DNA of 64,000 bases from Paraburkholderia sp. D15. Its GTDB lineage: Bacteria > Pseudomonadota > Gammaproteobacteria > Burkholderiales > Burkholderiaceae. Location of the stretch: assembly GCF_029910215.1 (NCBI RefSeq), contig NZ_CP110395.1, positions 496,001 through 560,000 on the forward strand. The letters are read 5' to 3'. Positions 44,614 through 55,000 of this stretch are shown here, in pieces (position 1 is the first letter of the stretch; each line of letters begins with the position of its first letter). The notes below the pieces were generated by a model that was not told where the DNA came from, did no database searches, and was given only the letters and a program-made list of their open reading frames with translations. A program made the position numbers and the translations under genes.

Positions 44614-45504
44614 ATGAACTCAACCGCCGAACCGCTGGCTTTCGATATCGTCGCGCGCATCGCGGAATGCGCGCCGGAGCTGCGCTCGGCCGAACGCAAG
44701 GTCGCCGCGCTGATTCTCGACGACCTGACGGGCGCTTCGCGCGCCAGCATCGGTGCGCTGGCGCAGCAGGCCGAGGTGAGTGTCGCGACCGTCACGCGCT
44801 TCGCGAAGGCCGTCGGTTGCCGGGATGTGCGCGAGTTGAAGCTGCGCCTCGCGCAGGCGGCTGCCGTCGGTCAGCGCTTCCTGCAGGCGGGTGGCGCAAG
44901 CGACGCGCCCGAGCCGATCGCCACGCGTGTGTTCGACGAATTGCAGACGGCGCTCGCGCATAACCATCAACTGTTACGGCAGGCGCCGTTCGGCGAAGCG
45001 GCGGCTGCCTTGCGCGCCGCGCGGATGATCTACGTGTTCGGCATGGGCGGCGGTTCGACCGCACTCGCCGACGAGATGCGCTTTCGCCTCGTCAGGCTCG
45101 GCCGGCCGGTCGCGACGTATCAGGACGGCTTGCTGCAGCGCATGGTGGCGAGCACGGTGTCGCGCGAATGCGTGGTGATCGCGCTGTCCACCACCGGGCG
45201 CGTGCCGGAGATGCTGGAGAACTGCAAGATCGCGCGCAGCTACGGCGCGAGCGTGATCGCGTTGACCGCGCCGGCGTCGCCGCTGGCCAGGGTTGCCGAT
45301 TGGGTGATCCCGATCGTCGCGTTCGAAACCGATTTCATTTACAAGCCGTCGTCGTCGCGCTACGCGATGATGATGGCGCTCGATGTGCTCGTCACCGAAC
45401 TCGCCGTCAGCCAGGGCGACGAGAGCCGCGAATTGCTGCGCCGCATGAAGCACGCGCTCGACGCGCACCGCGGCGGCGGCGATCGACAACCGTTAGGAGA
45501 CTGA
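44614..45504 (+). CDS. RpiR/MurR-family regulator (HTH plus SIS)
   Basis: The 296-residue protein has an N-terminal RpiR helix-turn-helix (about residues 10-85, LAQQAEVSVATVTRFAKAVG) and a C-terminal SIS sugar-phosphate-binding domain (about residues 130-270, MIYVFGMGGGSTALADEM and VVIALSTTGRVPEML). It probably controls the D-amino-acid genes around it: the deacylase gene starts three bases after its stop and the DSD1-like gene is divergent. Its ligand may be an N-acetylated or amino sugar, but that is inference. Confidence 0.92.
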   Translation: MNSTAEPLAFDIVARIAECAPELRSAERKVAALILDDLTGASRASIGALAQQAEVSVATVTRFAKAVGCRDVRELKLRLAQAAAVGQRFLQAGGASDAPEPIATRVFDELQTALAHNHQLLRQAPFGEAAAALRAARMIYVFGMGGGSTALADEMRFRLVRLGRPVATYQDGLLQRMVASTVSRECVVIALSTTGRVPEMLENCKIARSYGASVIALTAPASPLARVADWVIPIVAFETDFIYKPSSSRYAMMMALDVLVTELAVSQGDESRELLRRMKHALDAHRGGGDRQPLGD

Positions 45505-45507
45505 TCC

Positions 45508-46989
45508 ATGCATTCGCATCCCGAAGCTGCCGATACGCTGATCGTCGGCGCGCAACTGTATGACGGCACGGGCGCGCCGCCGGTGGAGCGCGACGTGGCG
45601 ATTCGCGACGGCCGCATCGTCGCGATCGGCAATCTGTCGAACTGGCTGGCCGAGGAGGTCATCGAGGCCGACGGGCGCGCGCTGGCGCCGGGTTTCATCG
45701 ACGTGCACACGCACGACGACACTCACGTGATCCGCTCGCCGCAGATGCTGCCGAAGATCACGCAGGGCGTGACCACGGTGATCGTCGGCAACTGCGGGAT
45801 CAGCGCGTCGCCGGTGGCGTTGAAGGGCGAGCCGCCGGACCCGATGAACCTGCTCGGCGAGCGCGACGCGTTCCAGTACCCGACCTTCGCCGCGTACGTC
45901 GACGCGGTGAACGCCGCGCGTCCGGCGGTGAACGTCGGCGCATTGATCGGCCATACGGCGTTGCGCAGCAATCACATGGACCGGCTCGACCGCGCGGCGA
46001 CATCGGAGGAAATCGACGGCATGCGCGCGCAGCTCGAAGAGGCGCTGGCGCATGGCGCGCTGGGGTTGAGCAGCGGCCTCGCATATGGTTCGGCGTTCGC
46101 CGCGCCGACCGAAGAGGTGGTGGCGCTGGCCGAGCCGCTCGCGGCGGCCGGTGCGCTCTACACGACGCACATGCGCACCGAGTTCGACGCGATTCTCGAT
46201 GCGATGGAGGAGGCGTATCAGGTGGGCCGGCACGCGCACGTGCCGGTGGTGATTTCGCATCTGAAATGCGCGGGGCCGTCTAACTGGGGGCGCAGCGAAG
46301 AGGTGCTGAAGTCGCTGGAAGGCGCGCGGCGTTTGCAGCCGGTCGGGTGCGATTGTTATCCGTACAACCGCAGTTCGTCGACGCTGGATCTGAAGCAGGT
46401 GACGGGCGACATCGACATCACGATTACGTGGTCGGAGCCGCATCCGGAGATGGCGGGCAAGCTGGTGCGGGAGATCGCGGCCGAGTGGGGCGTCACGCAG
46501 CAGGAGGCGGGCAAGCGGCTGCAGCCGGCGGGCGCGGTGTATCACAACATGTCGGAGGAAGACGTCCGGCGGATTCTGTCGCATCCCGCGACGATGGTGG
46601 GATCGGACGGATTGCCGAACGATCCGCTGCCGCATCCGCGGTTGTGGGGCGCGTTTCCGCGGGTGCTGGGGCATTACGCGCGCGACGCGGGGTTGTTGCC
46701 GCTGGAAGAGGCGGTCCGCAAGATGACCGGCTTGTCGGCGCGCCGGTTTGGCTTGGCGCAGCGTGGCGAGGTGCATGTCGGGTATCACGCGGATCTGGTG
46801 CTGTTCGATCCGAAGAAGGTGCGGGATGTGGCGACATTCGAGAAGCCGCAGCAGGCGGCGGACGGCATCGATGCCGTGTGGGTGAATGGTGTGCTGTCGT
46901 ACCGGAATGGCGAGGTGACGGGTGAGCGCGCGGGGCATTTTGTGGCGCGGGGCGCGGCGTCGAAGGGCGATGCGCAGGGCGCGTTCTGA
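45508..46989 (+). CDS. N-acyl-D-amino-acid deacylase (D-aminoacylase)
   Basis: The 493-residue amidohydrolase has the metal motif PGFIDVHTHDDTHV (His-x-His, about residue 69), the GNCGIS segment with its conserved cysteine, TTHMRTE, ISHLKCAG, and a C-terminal dinuclear-site aspartate region MVGSDGLPN. It removes the N-acyl group from N-acyl-D-amino acids. The resulting D-amino acid could feed the divergent DSD1-like enzyme. ATG 45508 is three bases after the RpiR stop, with a TAGGAGA site inside the upstream gene end. Confidence 0.93.
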   Translation: MHSHPEAADTLIVGAQLYDGTGAPPVERDVAIRDGRIVAIGNLSNWLAEEVIEADGRALAPGFIDVHTHDDTHVIRSPQMLPKITQGVTTVIVGNCGISASPVALKGEPPDPMNLLGERDAFQYPTFAAYVDAVNAARPAVNVGALIGHTALRSNHMDRLDRAATSEEIDGMRAQLEEALAHGALGLSSGLAYGSAFAAPTEEVVALAEPLAAAGALYTTHMRTEFDAILDAMEEAYQVGRHAHVPVVISHLKCAGPSNWGRSEEVLKSLEGARRLQPVGCDCYPYNRSSSTLDLKQVTGDIDITITWSEPHPEMAGKLVREIAAEWGVTQQEAGKRLQPAGAVYHNMSEEDVRRILSHPATMVGSDGLPNDPLPHPRLWGAFPRVLGHYARDAGLLPLEEAVRKMTGLSARRFGLAQRGEVHVGYHADLVLFDPKKVRDVATFEKPQQAADGIDAVWVNGVLSYRNGEVTGERAGHFVARGAASKGDAQGAF

Positions 46990-47036
46990 TTTTTCTGGAT
47001 TGATTTTTTCTGACTGTATTCTGATTAAGGAGTGTG

Positions 47037-47426
47037 ATGATGAAGCGATATGGCGTTGAAGGTGGGAAGGGGACGGGTGGTCAACATATGCCGTTTGCGC
47101 GTGCGGTCGAGGCGGATGGCTGGTTGTTCGTTTCCGGGCAGACGCCGATGGAAAATGGCGAGGTGATCAATGGCGGGATTGTTGAGCAATCGCACAAGGC
47201 GATTCAGAATGTTTTTGCCATTTTGAAAGAAGCCGGCTATGGCGCCGAAGATGTTGTTCGCTGTGGCGTTTGGCTCGATGATCCTCGGGATTTTGCTTCG
47301 TTTAATAAGGTTTTTCGGGAGTATTTTGGGGATAATCCGCCTGCGCGGGCTTGTGTTGTTTCTTCTATGGTGATTGATTGTAGGGTTGAGGTTGATTGTG
47401 TGGCTTATAAAAAACCGACGGTTTAA
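47037..47426 (+). CDS. RidA-family enamine/imine deaminase
   Basis: The 129-residue protein is full length for the YjgF/RidA family, with the substrate-site segments GWLFVSGQTPMENGEV and the conserved arginine in PPARACVV. RidA hydrolyses reactive 2-aminoacrylate-type enamines released by PLP dehydratases, which fits the DSD1-like deaminase in the same group. The start ATG 47037 or 47040 follows AAGGAGT. Its codons are far richer in third-position T than the neighbours, and its stop lies two bases before the palindromic element. Confidence 0.92.
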   Translation: MMKRYGVEGGKGTGGQHMPFARAVEADGWLFVSGQTPMENGEVINGGIVEQSHKAIQNVFAILKEAGYGAEDVVRCGVWLDDPRDFASFNKVFREYFGDNPPARACVVSSMVIDCRVEVDCVAYKKPTV

Positions 47427-47428
47427 GT

Positions 47429-48040
47429 GGGGTTTTGGTCTTTTCTTGTATTGTTAGTGGTCTATTAGTGTCGCCCCTGTGCGGGGCTGGCACTTACTTT
47501 CTTTGCCGCCGCAAAGAAAGTAAGCAAAGAAAGCGGCTTCACACCGCTAATTCTTAAGCGGATCCCCCGCACAGCCACGGTAGCGGCCCATCTGGAATCC
47601 GTGTTCTCGCACATTCCGCCTCGGTGACACAGCAGTCATGCTTCCGGCGGCGCTTCGCGCGCCCCCGGGTCCATCAAACGCCGCCCTCCGTCGTTCTGAC
47701 CGCGGCATTTCAATCCCCTCGATTTTTCCGGCGCCTCGCCGAGGCGCAGCCGACGGCCCCACCCACCCCAAACGAAGCCCCTGGTCCTGAGCGGACCGCT
47801 CCGGCGAGCGCGTGCGCGAGTCGGGATGAATGACGGCTTTGTCACTGACGCGGAATGTGCGAGAGCACGGATTCCAGATGGGCCACTACTGTGGCTGTGC
47901 GGGGGACCCGCTTAAGAGTTAGCGGTGTGAAGCCGCTTTCTTTGCGTACTTTCTTTGCGGCGGCAAAGAAAGTAAGTGCCTGCCCCGCACAGGGGCGACG
48001 CCAATAGACCACTAACAATACAAGGAAAGGCCAAAACCCC
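47429..48040. repeat. 612-bp palindromic element (two 211-bp inverted arms)
   Basis: The left arm (47429-47639) and right arm (47830-48040) are reverse complements with about 15 mismatches and no gaps by my alignment, that is roughly 93% identity, around a 190-bp GC-rich spacer (47640-47829). Each arm has an internal hairpin, in the left arm CTTACTTTCTTTG-CCGCCG-CAAAGAAAGTAAG (47493-47524). The element starts two bases after the ridA stop and ends 43 bases before the queF stop, so it fills the gap between convergent genes. No transposase is encoded. It may be a dispersed non-autonomous repeat, a very long bidirectional terminator, or both. Confidence 0.85.
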
Positions 48041-48083
48041 AAAAAAACAAAAAAACCAACCCCGCCTCGCGTCAAAAAAATAT

Positions 48084-48908
48084 TTACTGCCGCGCCAACC
48101 TAAAATTATCCGGCATCGCCAAATTATAGTTGGTACGAAAAGGATTAATATCAAGCCCACCCCGCCGGGTATACCTCGCATATACCGCCAACTTAACAGG
48201 CTTACAAACCTTCAAAATATCAATAAAAATCCTCTCAACGCACTGCTCATGAAACCCGGTATGATTCCGATAGGAAATAACATACCGCAATAACCCCGCA
48301 TGATCGATCTGCGGCCCAACATAATGAATCTGCACCGAACCCCAATCCGGCTGCCCAGTCACCGGACAATTGGATTTCAACAGATTGGAAAAAACCGTCT
48401 CCTCAACCGGCGCCTCATCAAGCGCAGCGCTCAGCAACGAAGCATCCGGCTGATAAACCTCGGCCTCCAGATCCAGCCGGTCCAGCGCCGTCCCCGCAAA
48501 CTCCTCCATCCGCAACTTTCCGAATTCGTACGGCGCCGTCAATTGCACCGACACCGTCGCCCCACACGATGCCGACACGTCCCGCTTGATCGTGTCCTTC
48601 ACCACATCGATCGATTCGAACGACGTCTGCGCGAACGACCCCAGATAAAGCTTGAACGACTTCGATTCGACGATATTCGGTGAATCCGCCGGCACGAAAA
48701 ACGTCGCCACCGCAATCTGCGGCTTGCCGCGCGCGTTCAGCCACGACAGTTCATACGCGTTCCAGATGTCGGTGCCAAAGAACGGCAACTGCGCGCCAAT
48801 CCCGATCGCCTCGCGCGCATTCCTGCGCGCAATCGGAAACAGCAGTCCGGCGTCGTACTGCTCGGTGTATGTGGAGGCCTTGCCCAGCGGTGATTGTTCG
48901 GGTGTCAT
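48084..48908 (-). CDS. queF: NADPH-dependent 7-cyano-7-deazaguanine reductase
   Basis: The 274-residue protein has the length of the bimodular (E. coli-type) QueF. The catalytic cysteine is in [15 protein letters not shown] (about residue 181), with substrate and NADPH contacts in FHEQCVERI and ARYTRRGG. It reduces preQ0 to preQ1 in queuosine biosynthesis. ATG 48908 ([12 protein letters not shown]) overlaps the stop of the upstream nucleotidase gene by four bases. The 3' part of the gene, near the palindromic element, is clearly more AT-rich in wobble positions than the 5' part. Confidence 0.95.
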   Translation of the reverse strand: MTPEQSPLGKASTYTEQYDAGLLFPIARRNAREAIGIGAQLPFFGTDIWNAYELSWLNARGKPQIAVATFFVPADSPNIVESKSFKLYLGSFAQTSFESIDVVKDTIKRDVSASCGATVSVQLTAPYEFGKLRMEEFAGTALDRLDLEAEVYQPDASLLSAALDEAPVEETVFSNLLKSNCPVTGQPDWGSVQIHYVGPQIDHAGLLRYVISYRNHTGFHEQCVERIFIDILKVCKPVKLAVYARYTRRGGLDINPFRTNYNLAMPDNFRLARQ

Positions 48909-49807
48909 GATGCGTTCACGATGCCACTCATCACGTGCCCCGTCGCCGTCACGACGCGGGCCGATTCGCAGTGGCCAATTTGGTCGTCGAAGAAAAAGTC
49001 CGGCTCGAACTCGCGCAAAAATGCGCTCTTGTCGAGGCCGCCGAGGAACATCGCTTCGTCGATTTCGATGTTCCACGCCATCAAGGTACGGATCGCCCGC
49101 TCATGCGCCGGCGCCGATCGCGCCGTCACCAATGCCGTACGAATATGCATCGGCGACGCTTCGTCCGCGAGTTTTTGCAGCCGGTGCAGCGCTTCGAGCA
49201 ACGGCTTCAACGGCCCATCCGCGAGCGGTAAATCCTTATTGTGAATCTCGTGACCGACAAACGCGCGCAGCCCGTCCTTCTGGAACACGCGCTCGGCTTC
49301 GTCGGAAAACAGCACCGCGTCGCCGTCGAAGGCAATGCGGATCTCGTCCGGATACGTGCTCGCCATTTTCGCCGATTCGGGCAACACGCGCGCAGCCGGA
49401 AAACCGGCAGCCAGCGCGTCGCGCACGTCGCCCTGATTCGCGGACAGAAACAGCGACGCGTTCAGCGGCTTCAGATAACCGAACGGCGGCCGCCCACGCG
49501 TGAACACGCCGCGCTCGATCGCGAGCCCGTGTTCGCGCGCCGAATGAAACGCGCGCAGCCCGCTGATCGGATCGCTGCGCGACAGAATCACCACTTCCAC
49601 GCGATGCCCGCCGGCGTTCAAGGCCAGCAGCTTGCGGATCAGCGGAAACGCCACACCGGGTTTGGCGGGCACGTTCAGCCGCGCGCGCTGCAACGCTTCG
49701 TATTCTTGCAGGTTGCCTTCCTCGTACACGCGGTTCTCTTCCTCGAAGTCGAACAGCGCGCGCGACGAGATGGCCACCACCAGTTTGTCGACGAGCGAAA
49801 GTGCCAT
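48905..49807 (-). CDS. 5'-nucleotidase (cytosolic type, PF06189-like)
   Basis: The 300-residue protein begins [20 protein letters not shown], where the phosphatase-type aspartate lies, and has [19 protein letters not shown] (a HAD-like acidic motif), [18 protein letters not shown] and a C-terminal [13 protein letters not shown] with conserved acidic residues. This matches my recollection of the cytosolic 5'-nucleotidase family. It dephosphorylates nucleoside monophosphates. It sits between ilvA (27-bp gap) and queF (4-bp overlap) on the same strand. Confidence 0.88.
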   Translation of the reverse strand: MALSLVDKLVVAISSRALFDFEEENRVYEEGNLQEYEALQRARLNVPAKPGVAFPLIRKLLALNAGGHRVEVVILSRSDPISGLRAFHSAREHGLAIERGVFTRGRPPFGYLKPLNASLFLSANQGDVRDALAAGFPAARVLPESAKMASTYPDEIRIAFDGDAVLFSDEAERVFQKDGLRAFVGHEIHNKDLPLADGPLKPLLEALHRLQKLADEASPMHIRTALVTARSAPAHERAIRTLMAWNIEIDEAMFLGGLDKSAFLREFEPDFFFDDQIGHCESARVVTATGHVMSGIVNAS

Positions 49808-49834
49808 CGTAGTGTGACGGTCCTTGATTGAGGA

Positions 49835-51358
49835 TCAGGCGAGAAACAGGCGATACACCGGGTTCTGCGTCTCTTCCCAGTACGGATAACCCAGCGTCGC
49901 GAGAAACTGGTCGAACGCGGCGTTCTCGCTCTCCGGCACCTGGATGCCGACGAGAATCGAGCTGTAGTCCGCGCCCTGGTTCCGGTAATGGAACAGGCTG
50001 ATATTCCAGTTCGGCGCCATCGACGACAGGAACTTCATCAACGCGCCCGGCCGTTCCGGAAACTCGAAACGGAACAGCCGTTCGTCATGCGCAAGCGGCG
50101 AACGGCCGCCGACCATGTAGCGGATGTGCTGCTTCGACAGTTCATCGAAGGTCAGGTCGACGGTGGCGAAACCGTGCGCCTCGAACGCGCCCGCGATCTG
50201 CGCGGACTCGCTGCGATTGCGGATCTGCACGCCGACGAAGATATGCGCGGAGTTCGCATCCGCGATCCGGTAGTTGAATTCGGTGACGCTGCGGGTGCCG
50301 ACCAGTTCGCAGAAGCGCCTGAAGCTGCCGCGCTCTTCGGGGATCGTCACCGCGAACACCGCTTCGCGCGCTTCGCCGACCTCGGCGCGTTCGGCGACGA
50401 AACGCATGCGGTCGAAATTCATGTTCGCGCCCGACGTGATCGCGATCAGCGTCTGGTTCTCGATGCCTTCACGCTCGGCATACTGCTTCGCGCCGGCCAC
50501 GGCGAGCGAGCCCGCCGGTTCAAGCACGCTGCGCGTGTCCTGGAAGACATCCTTGATCGCGGCGCACAACGCGTCGGTGTTCACGGTGAGCACGTCGTCG
50601 AGATATTCGCTGCACAGCCGGAAGGTTTCCTCGCCCACGAGCTTGACCGCCGTGCCGTCCGAGAACAGGCCCACTTCATTCAGCGTGACCCGTTCGCCCG
50701 CTTTCAGCGAGATCGCCATCGCGCACGAATCGTCGGTCTGCACGCCGATCACCTTGATCTCCGGACGCACCGATTTCACGTACGCGGCCACGCCCGCCGC
50801 GAGCCCGCCGCCGCCGATCGGCACGAAGATCGCGTGGATCGGCCCCTGGTGCTGGCTGAGAATCTCCATCGCGACGGTGCCTTGTCCCGCGATCACGTAC
50901 GGGTCGTCGAACGGATGCACGAAGGTCAGGCCGCGTTCTTCCTGCAGCTTCACCGCGTGGCCGTAGGCATCGCTGTACGACTCGCCGAACTGCACGACCT
51001 CGACGGTCGGGCCGCCGTGCGCGCGCACGGCGTCGACCTTCACCTGCGGCGTCGTCACCGGCACGACGATGATCGCCTTCACGCCCATGCGTGCCGCCGA
51101 CAGCGCCACGCCCTGCGCATGATTGCCCGCCGATGCGGTAATCACCCCACGCTCCAGCGCCTCGGCCGGAATGTGGGCCATCTTGTTGTACGCGCCGCGG
51201 ACCTTGAACGAGAACACCGGCTGGTTGTCCTCGCGTTTCAGATAGACCGGATTGCGAAGCCGCGCCGACAGGTTCGGCGCGCGTTCGAGTTCGGTCTCGC
51301 GGGCCACGTCGTAGACGCGCGCGGTGAGGGTTTTTTTCAGGTAGTCGTGGGAGGCCAT
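49835..51358 (-). CDS. ilvA: Threonine ammonia-lyase, biosynthetic
   Basis: The 507-residue PLP enzyme has the cofactor lysine Lys52 in SFKVRGAYNKM, the phosphate-binding loop region VPIGGGGLAAGV, and two C-terminal ACT-like regulatory segments (about residues 330-507, for example AVFAVTIPEERGSFRRF and LFRFEFPERPGALMKFL). It converts threonine to 2-oxobutanoate for isoleucine synthesis and is normally inhibited by isoleucine through the regulatory domain. Length and start are typical. It heads a minus-strand run with the nucleotidase and queF. Confidence 0.96.
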   Translation of the reverse strand: MASHDYLKKTLTARVYDVARETELERAPNLSARLRNPVYLKREDNQPVFSFKVRGAYNKMAHIPAEALERGVITASAGNHAQGVALSAARMGVKAIIVVPVTTPQVKVDAVRAHGGPTVEVVQFGESYSDAYGHAVKLQEERGLTFVHPFDDPYVIAGQGTVAMEILSQHQGPIHAIFVPIGGGGLAAGVAAYVKSVRPEIKVIGVQTDDSCAMAISLKAGERVTLNEVGLFSDGTAVKLVGEETFRLCSEYLDDVLTVNTDALCAAIKDVFQDTRSVLEPAGSLAVAGAKQYAEREGIENQTLIAITSGANMNFDRMRFVAERAEVGEAREAVFAVTIPEERGSFRRFCELVGTRSVTEFNYRIADANSAHIFVGVQIRNRSESAQIAGAFEAHGFATVDLTFDELSKQHIRYMVGGRSPLAHDERLFRFEFPERPGALMKFLSSMAPNWNISLFHYRNQGADYSSILVGIQVPESENAAFDQFLATLGYPYWEETQNPVYRLFLA

Positions 51359-52073
51359 GCGGGTGGCGCGGTGCGCTTCGTGGGACGGGAAAGGGTCAAT
51401 GATAGCGCCAACGCCGAGTGCGCCGACCGTCTGTCACCCGTGCGCCTGCCGTACGCTGGACGTGTACCGGCCGTATGTCCGCTGTGCCGCCGCTATGTCG
51501 TCGCGGTGTCGTCGCTGTGCCGTCGCCGTGTCCCCGCGCGCATCCCTACGGCATCCCTGCCTCGTCTTTGCAGCTTCTCCAGCCGTGTCCTGGCCAGTTC
51601 CGCGCCGCCCGCCGGCCGGTCGTCGACAGCGTCGGCGTCGCGCGCCTCGTGGCAAAGAGGGCTGCCCGACCGTCCGGTCGGTAAATTGGCGAGCCCTTCG
51701 TCGCCCGTGCACAACCGGGCGATCCGATGCGAAAGGGCGTCAATCCCCGCCACGGGCCCGTTTTCAGCCGCCGACGCAGGGCGGGATCATGCGGTAGAAT
51801 TCGGCTTCGGAATAAGGATCGGAAGATGCACTGGCAGCCTCGGTTCGCCCACTTGATGCCTGTCCCGCGTGAGGCTTGCCCCGCGGCGGAGCGGCACGTG
51901 CGCCACGCACGATCGTGTAGCTAGAGCCGAGCGCCGCGAAGCGATCGACGTGAATCAGGCCGTCGGTCGGGCTTCGCTCCCCTTAGAAGATTTCCAGCAT
52001 TGCGCCCCACGCGCACTGTCAGCCGACGCCTCTTCGACGAGCGCGCCGGGTTGACCTACCGAGTCGTCCAAAC
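51359..52073. other. 715-bp gene-free region between ilvA and the FAD oxidoreductase
   Basis: The region separates divergent genes and should contain both promoters. A segment near 51470-51560 is rich in CGTCG/TGTCG repeats. TAGAAT near 51795 is a possible -10 for the plus-strand gene but has no good -35. Frames of 60-146 codons occur on both strands, with Arg/Ala-rich composition and no recognisable domain. I see no tRNA, riboswitch or clear terminator. Confidence 0.4.
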
Positions 52074-55000
52074 ATGAACGCACCTCAAGTTTTCGATCCG
52101 CACGGTGCCGCCGCTGCGGTGGCTGCCGATCCCGAAGCGCGTCTGCGCGAAATTCCCTACAACTACACATCGTTCTCCGATCGTGAAATCGTGATCCGCC
52201 TGCTCGGAGACGACGCCTGGGCGGTGCTCGCCGAATTGCGCGCGGAGCGCCGCACCGGCCGTTCCGCGCGGATGCTGTACGAAGTGCTCGGCGACATCTG
52301 GGTCGTGCGCCGCAATCCGTACCTGCAGGACGACATGCTCGACAATCCGAAGCGTCGTGCGCAGTTGATCGAAGCGCTGCATCACCGCCTGACCGAGATC
52401 GACAAGCGCCGTCGCGCGGATCTGGTCGAACACGGCGATGAAGCCGGCGTGGACCGCGCCGCGCGCGTCGACACGCTGGTGCAGGCCGCGCGCCGCGCGG
52501 TCGACGATTTCAGCAGCGAATTCCAGAAGACCTACGACCTGCGCCGCCGCGCGACCAAGGTGCTCGGCAAGGTCACGGAAAAAGACAACGTCAAGTTCGA
52601 CGGCCTGTCCCGCGTTTCGCACGTGACGGACGCGACCGACTGGCGCGTCGAATACCCGTTCGTCGTGCTGACGCCGGACACCGAGGCCGAGATCGCCGGC
52701 ATGATCAAGGCGTGTTTCGAACTCGGGCTGACCGTGATCCCGCGTGGCGGCGGTACCGGCTACACGGGCGGCGCGGTGCCGCTCACGCCGTTCTCCGCCG
52801 TGATCAACACCGAAAAGCTCGAACAGCTCGGCGCGGTCGAGATGACCGAACTGCCGGGCGTCGATCGCAAGGTCGCGACGATTTTTTCCGGCGCGGGCGT
52901 GGTCACGCGGCGCGTGACCGAAGCGGCCGAGCAGGCCGGCTTCGTGTTCGCGGTGGACCCGACGTCGCTGGACGCGTCCTGCGTCGGCGGCAATGTCGCG
53001 ATGAACGCGGGCGGCAAGAAGGCGGTGTTGTGGGGCACGGCGCTCGATAACCTTGCCTGGTGGCGCATGGTCGACCCGGAAGGGAACTGGCTCGAAGTCA
53101 CGCGCCTCGACCACAACATGGGCAAGATCCACGACATCGAAGTCGCGCGTTTCCGGCTCGACTGGTTCGACGGCAACTACGCGCCGGGCGAGAAACTGCT
53201 GCGCACCGAGTCGCTCGACATCAAGGGCCGCGTGTTCCGTAAGGAAGGGCTCGGCAAGGACGTCACCGACAAATTCCTCGCCGGCCTGCCGGGCGTGCAG
53301 AAGGAAGGCTGCGACGGGCTGATCACGTCCGCGCGCTGGGTGCTGCACAAGATGCCCGCGCACACGCGCACCGTGTGCCTCGAATTCTTCGGCCAGGCGC
53401 GCGAGGCGATTCCGAGCATCGTCGAAATCAAGGACTATCTGTTCGAGACGTCGAAGCAGGGTGGCGCGATTCTCGCCGGCCTCGAACATCTCGACGAGCG
53501 CTATCTGCGCGCGGTCGGCTACGCGACCAAGAGCAAGCGCAACGCGTTTCCGAAGATGGTGCTGATCGGCGACATCGTCGGCGACGATCCGGATGCGGTC
53601 GCGCATGCCACCTCGGAAGTGGTGCGCATGGCCAACGGCAAGAGCGGCGAGGGTTTCGTCGCGGTCAGCGCCGAGGCGCGCAAGCGCTTCTGGCTCGACC
53701 GCAGCCGCACCGCCGCGATCGCCAAGCACACCAACGCGTTCAAGATCAACGAAGACGTGGTGATCCCGCTGAACCGGATGGGCGAGTACACGGACGGTAT
53801 CGAGCGGATCAATATCGAGCTGTCCATCAAGAACAAGCTGCAACTGGTCGACGCGCTCGAAAGCTTCTTCAAGGGCGGCAAGCTGCCGCTCGGCAAGAGC
53901 GACGACGCGAACGAGATCCCGAGCGCCGAACTGCTCGAAGACCGCGTGCAGCAGGCGCTGGATCTGCTCAAGCGCGTGCGCACCCGCTGGGAATTCCTGC
54001 GCGACAAGCTGGATCTGTCGGTGCGCGAGGCGCAGCACTACCTCGTCGGTCTGGGCTACGAGGCGCTGGCGGAAAAATTCGCCGACCGCGCCGACGCGCA
54101 GCCGGGCGCCACTGTGTTCCACATCACGCAGGACCGTACGATCCGCGTGTCGTGGAAGCAGGAAATCCGCGCCGAGTTGCGGCAGATCTTCAACGGCGGC
54201 GAGTTCAAGCCGATCCTCGAGGAAGCTCAGGCGATCCACAAGCAGGTGTTGCGCGGCCGTGTGTTCGTCGCGCTGCATATGCACGCGGGCGACGGCAACG
54301 TCCATACGAACCTGCCGGTCAACTCCGACAACTACGAGATGCTGCAGGACGCCCACACGGCGGTCGCGCGCATCATGAAGCTCGCGCGTTCGCTGGACGG
54401 CGTGATTTCCGGCGAGCACGGCATCGGCATCACCAAGCTCGAATTCCTGACCGACGACGAGATCGGCGAATTCCGCAAGTACAAGCAACGCGTCGATCCG
54501 CACGGCCGTTTCAATGCGGGCAAGCTGCTCGAGGGCGCGGACCTGCGCAACGCGTACACGCCGAGCTTCGGGCTGATGGGCTACGAATCGCTGATCATGC
54601 AGCAGTCGGACATCGGCGCGATTTCCGAGTCCATCAAGGACTGTCTGCGCTGCGGCAAGTGCAAGCCGGTGTGCGCGACCCACGTGCCGCGCGCGAACTT
54701 GCTGTACAGCCCGCGCAACAAGATTCTGGCCACCTCGCTGCTGGTCGAGGCGTTCCTGTACGAGGAGCAGACCCGTCGCGGCGTGTCGATCAAGCACTGG
54801 GAAGAGTTCAACGACGTCGCCGATCACTGCACCGTCTGTCACAAATGCGTGACGCCCTGCCCGGTGAAGATCGATTTCGGCGACGTGACCATGAACATGC
54901 GCAACCTGCTGCGCAAGATGGGCAAGAAGAAGTTCAATCCGGGCAACGCCGCCGGCATGTTCTTCCTCAATGCGACGAATCCGCAGACCATCAATGTCGC

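Noticed and set aside
47624..47845. Short frames inside the palindromic element
   Set aside because: They follow from the GC-rich spacer and arms and have no recognisable protein features.
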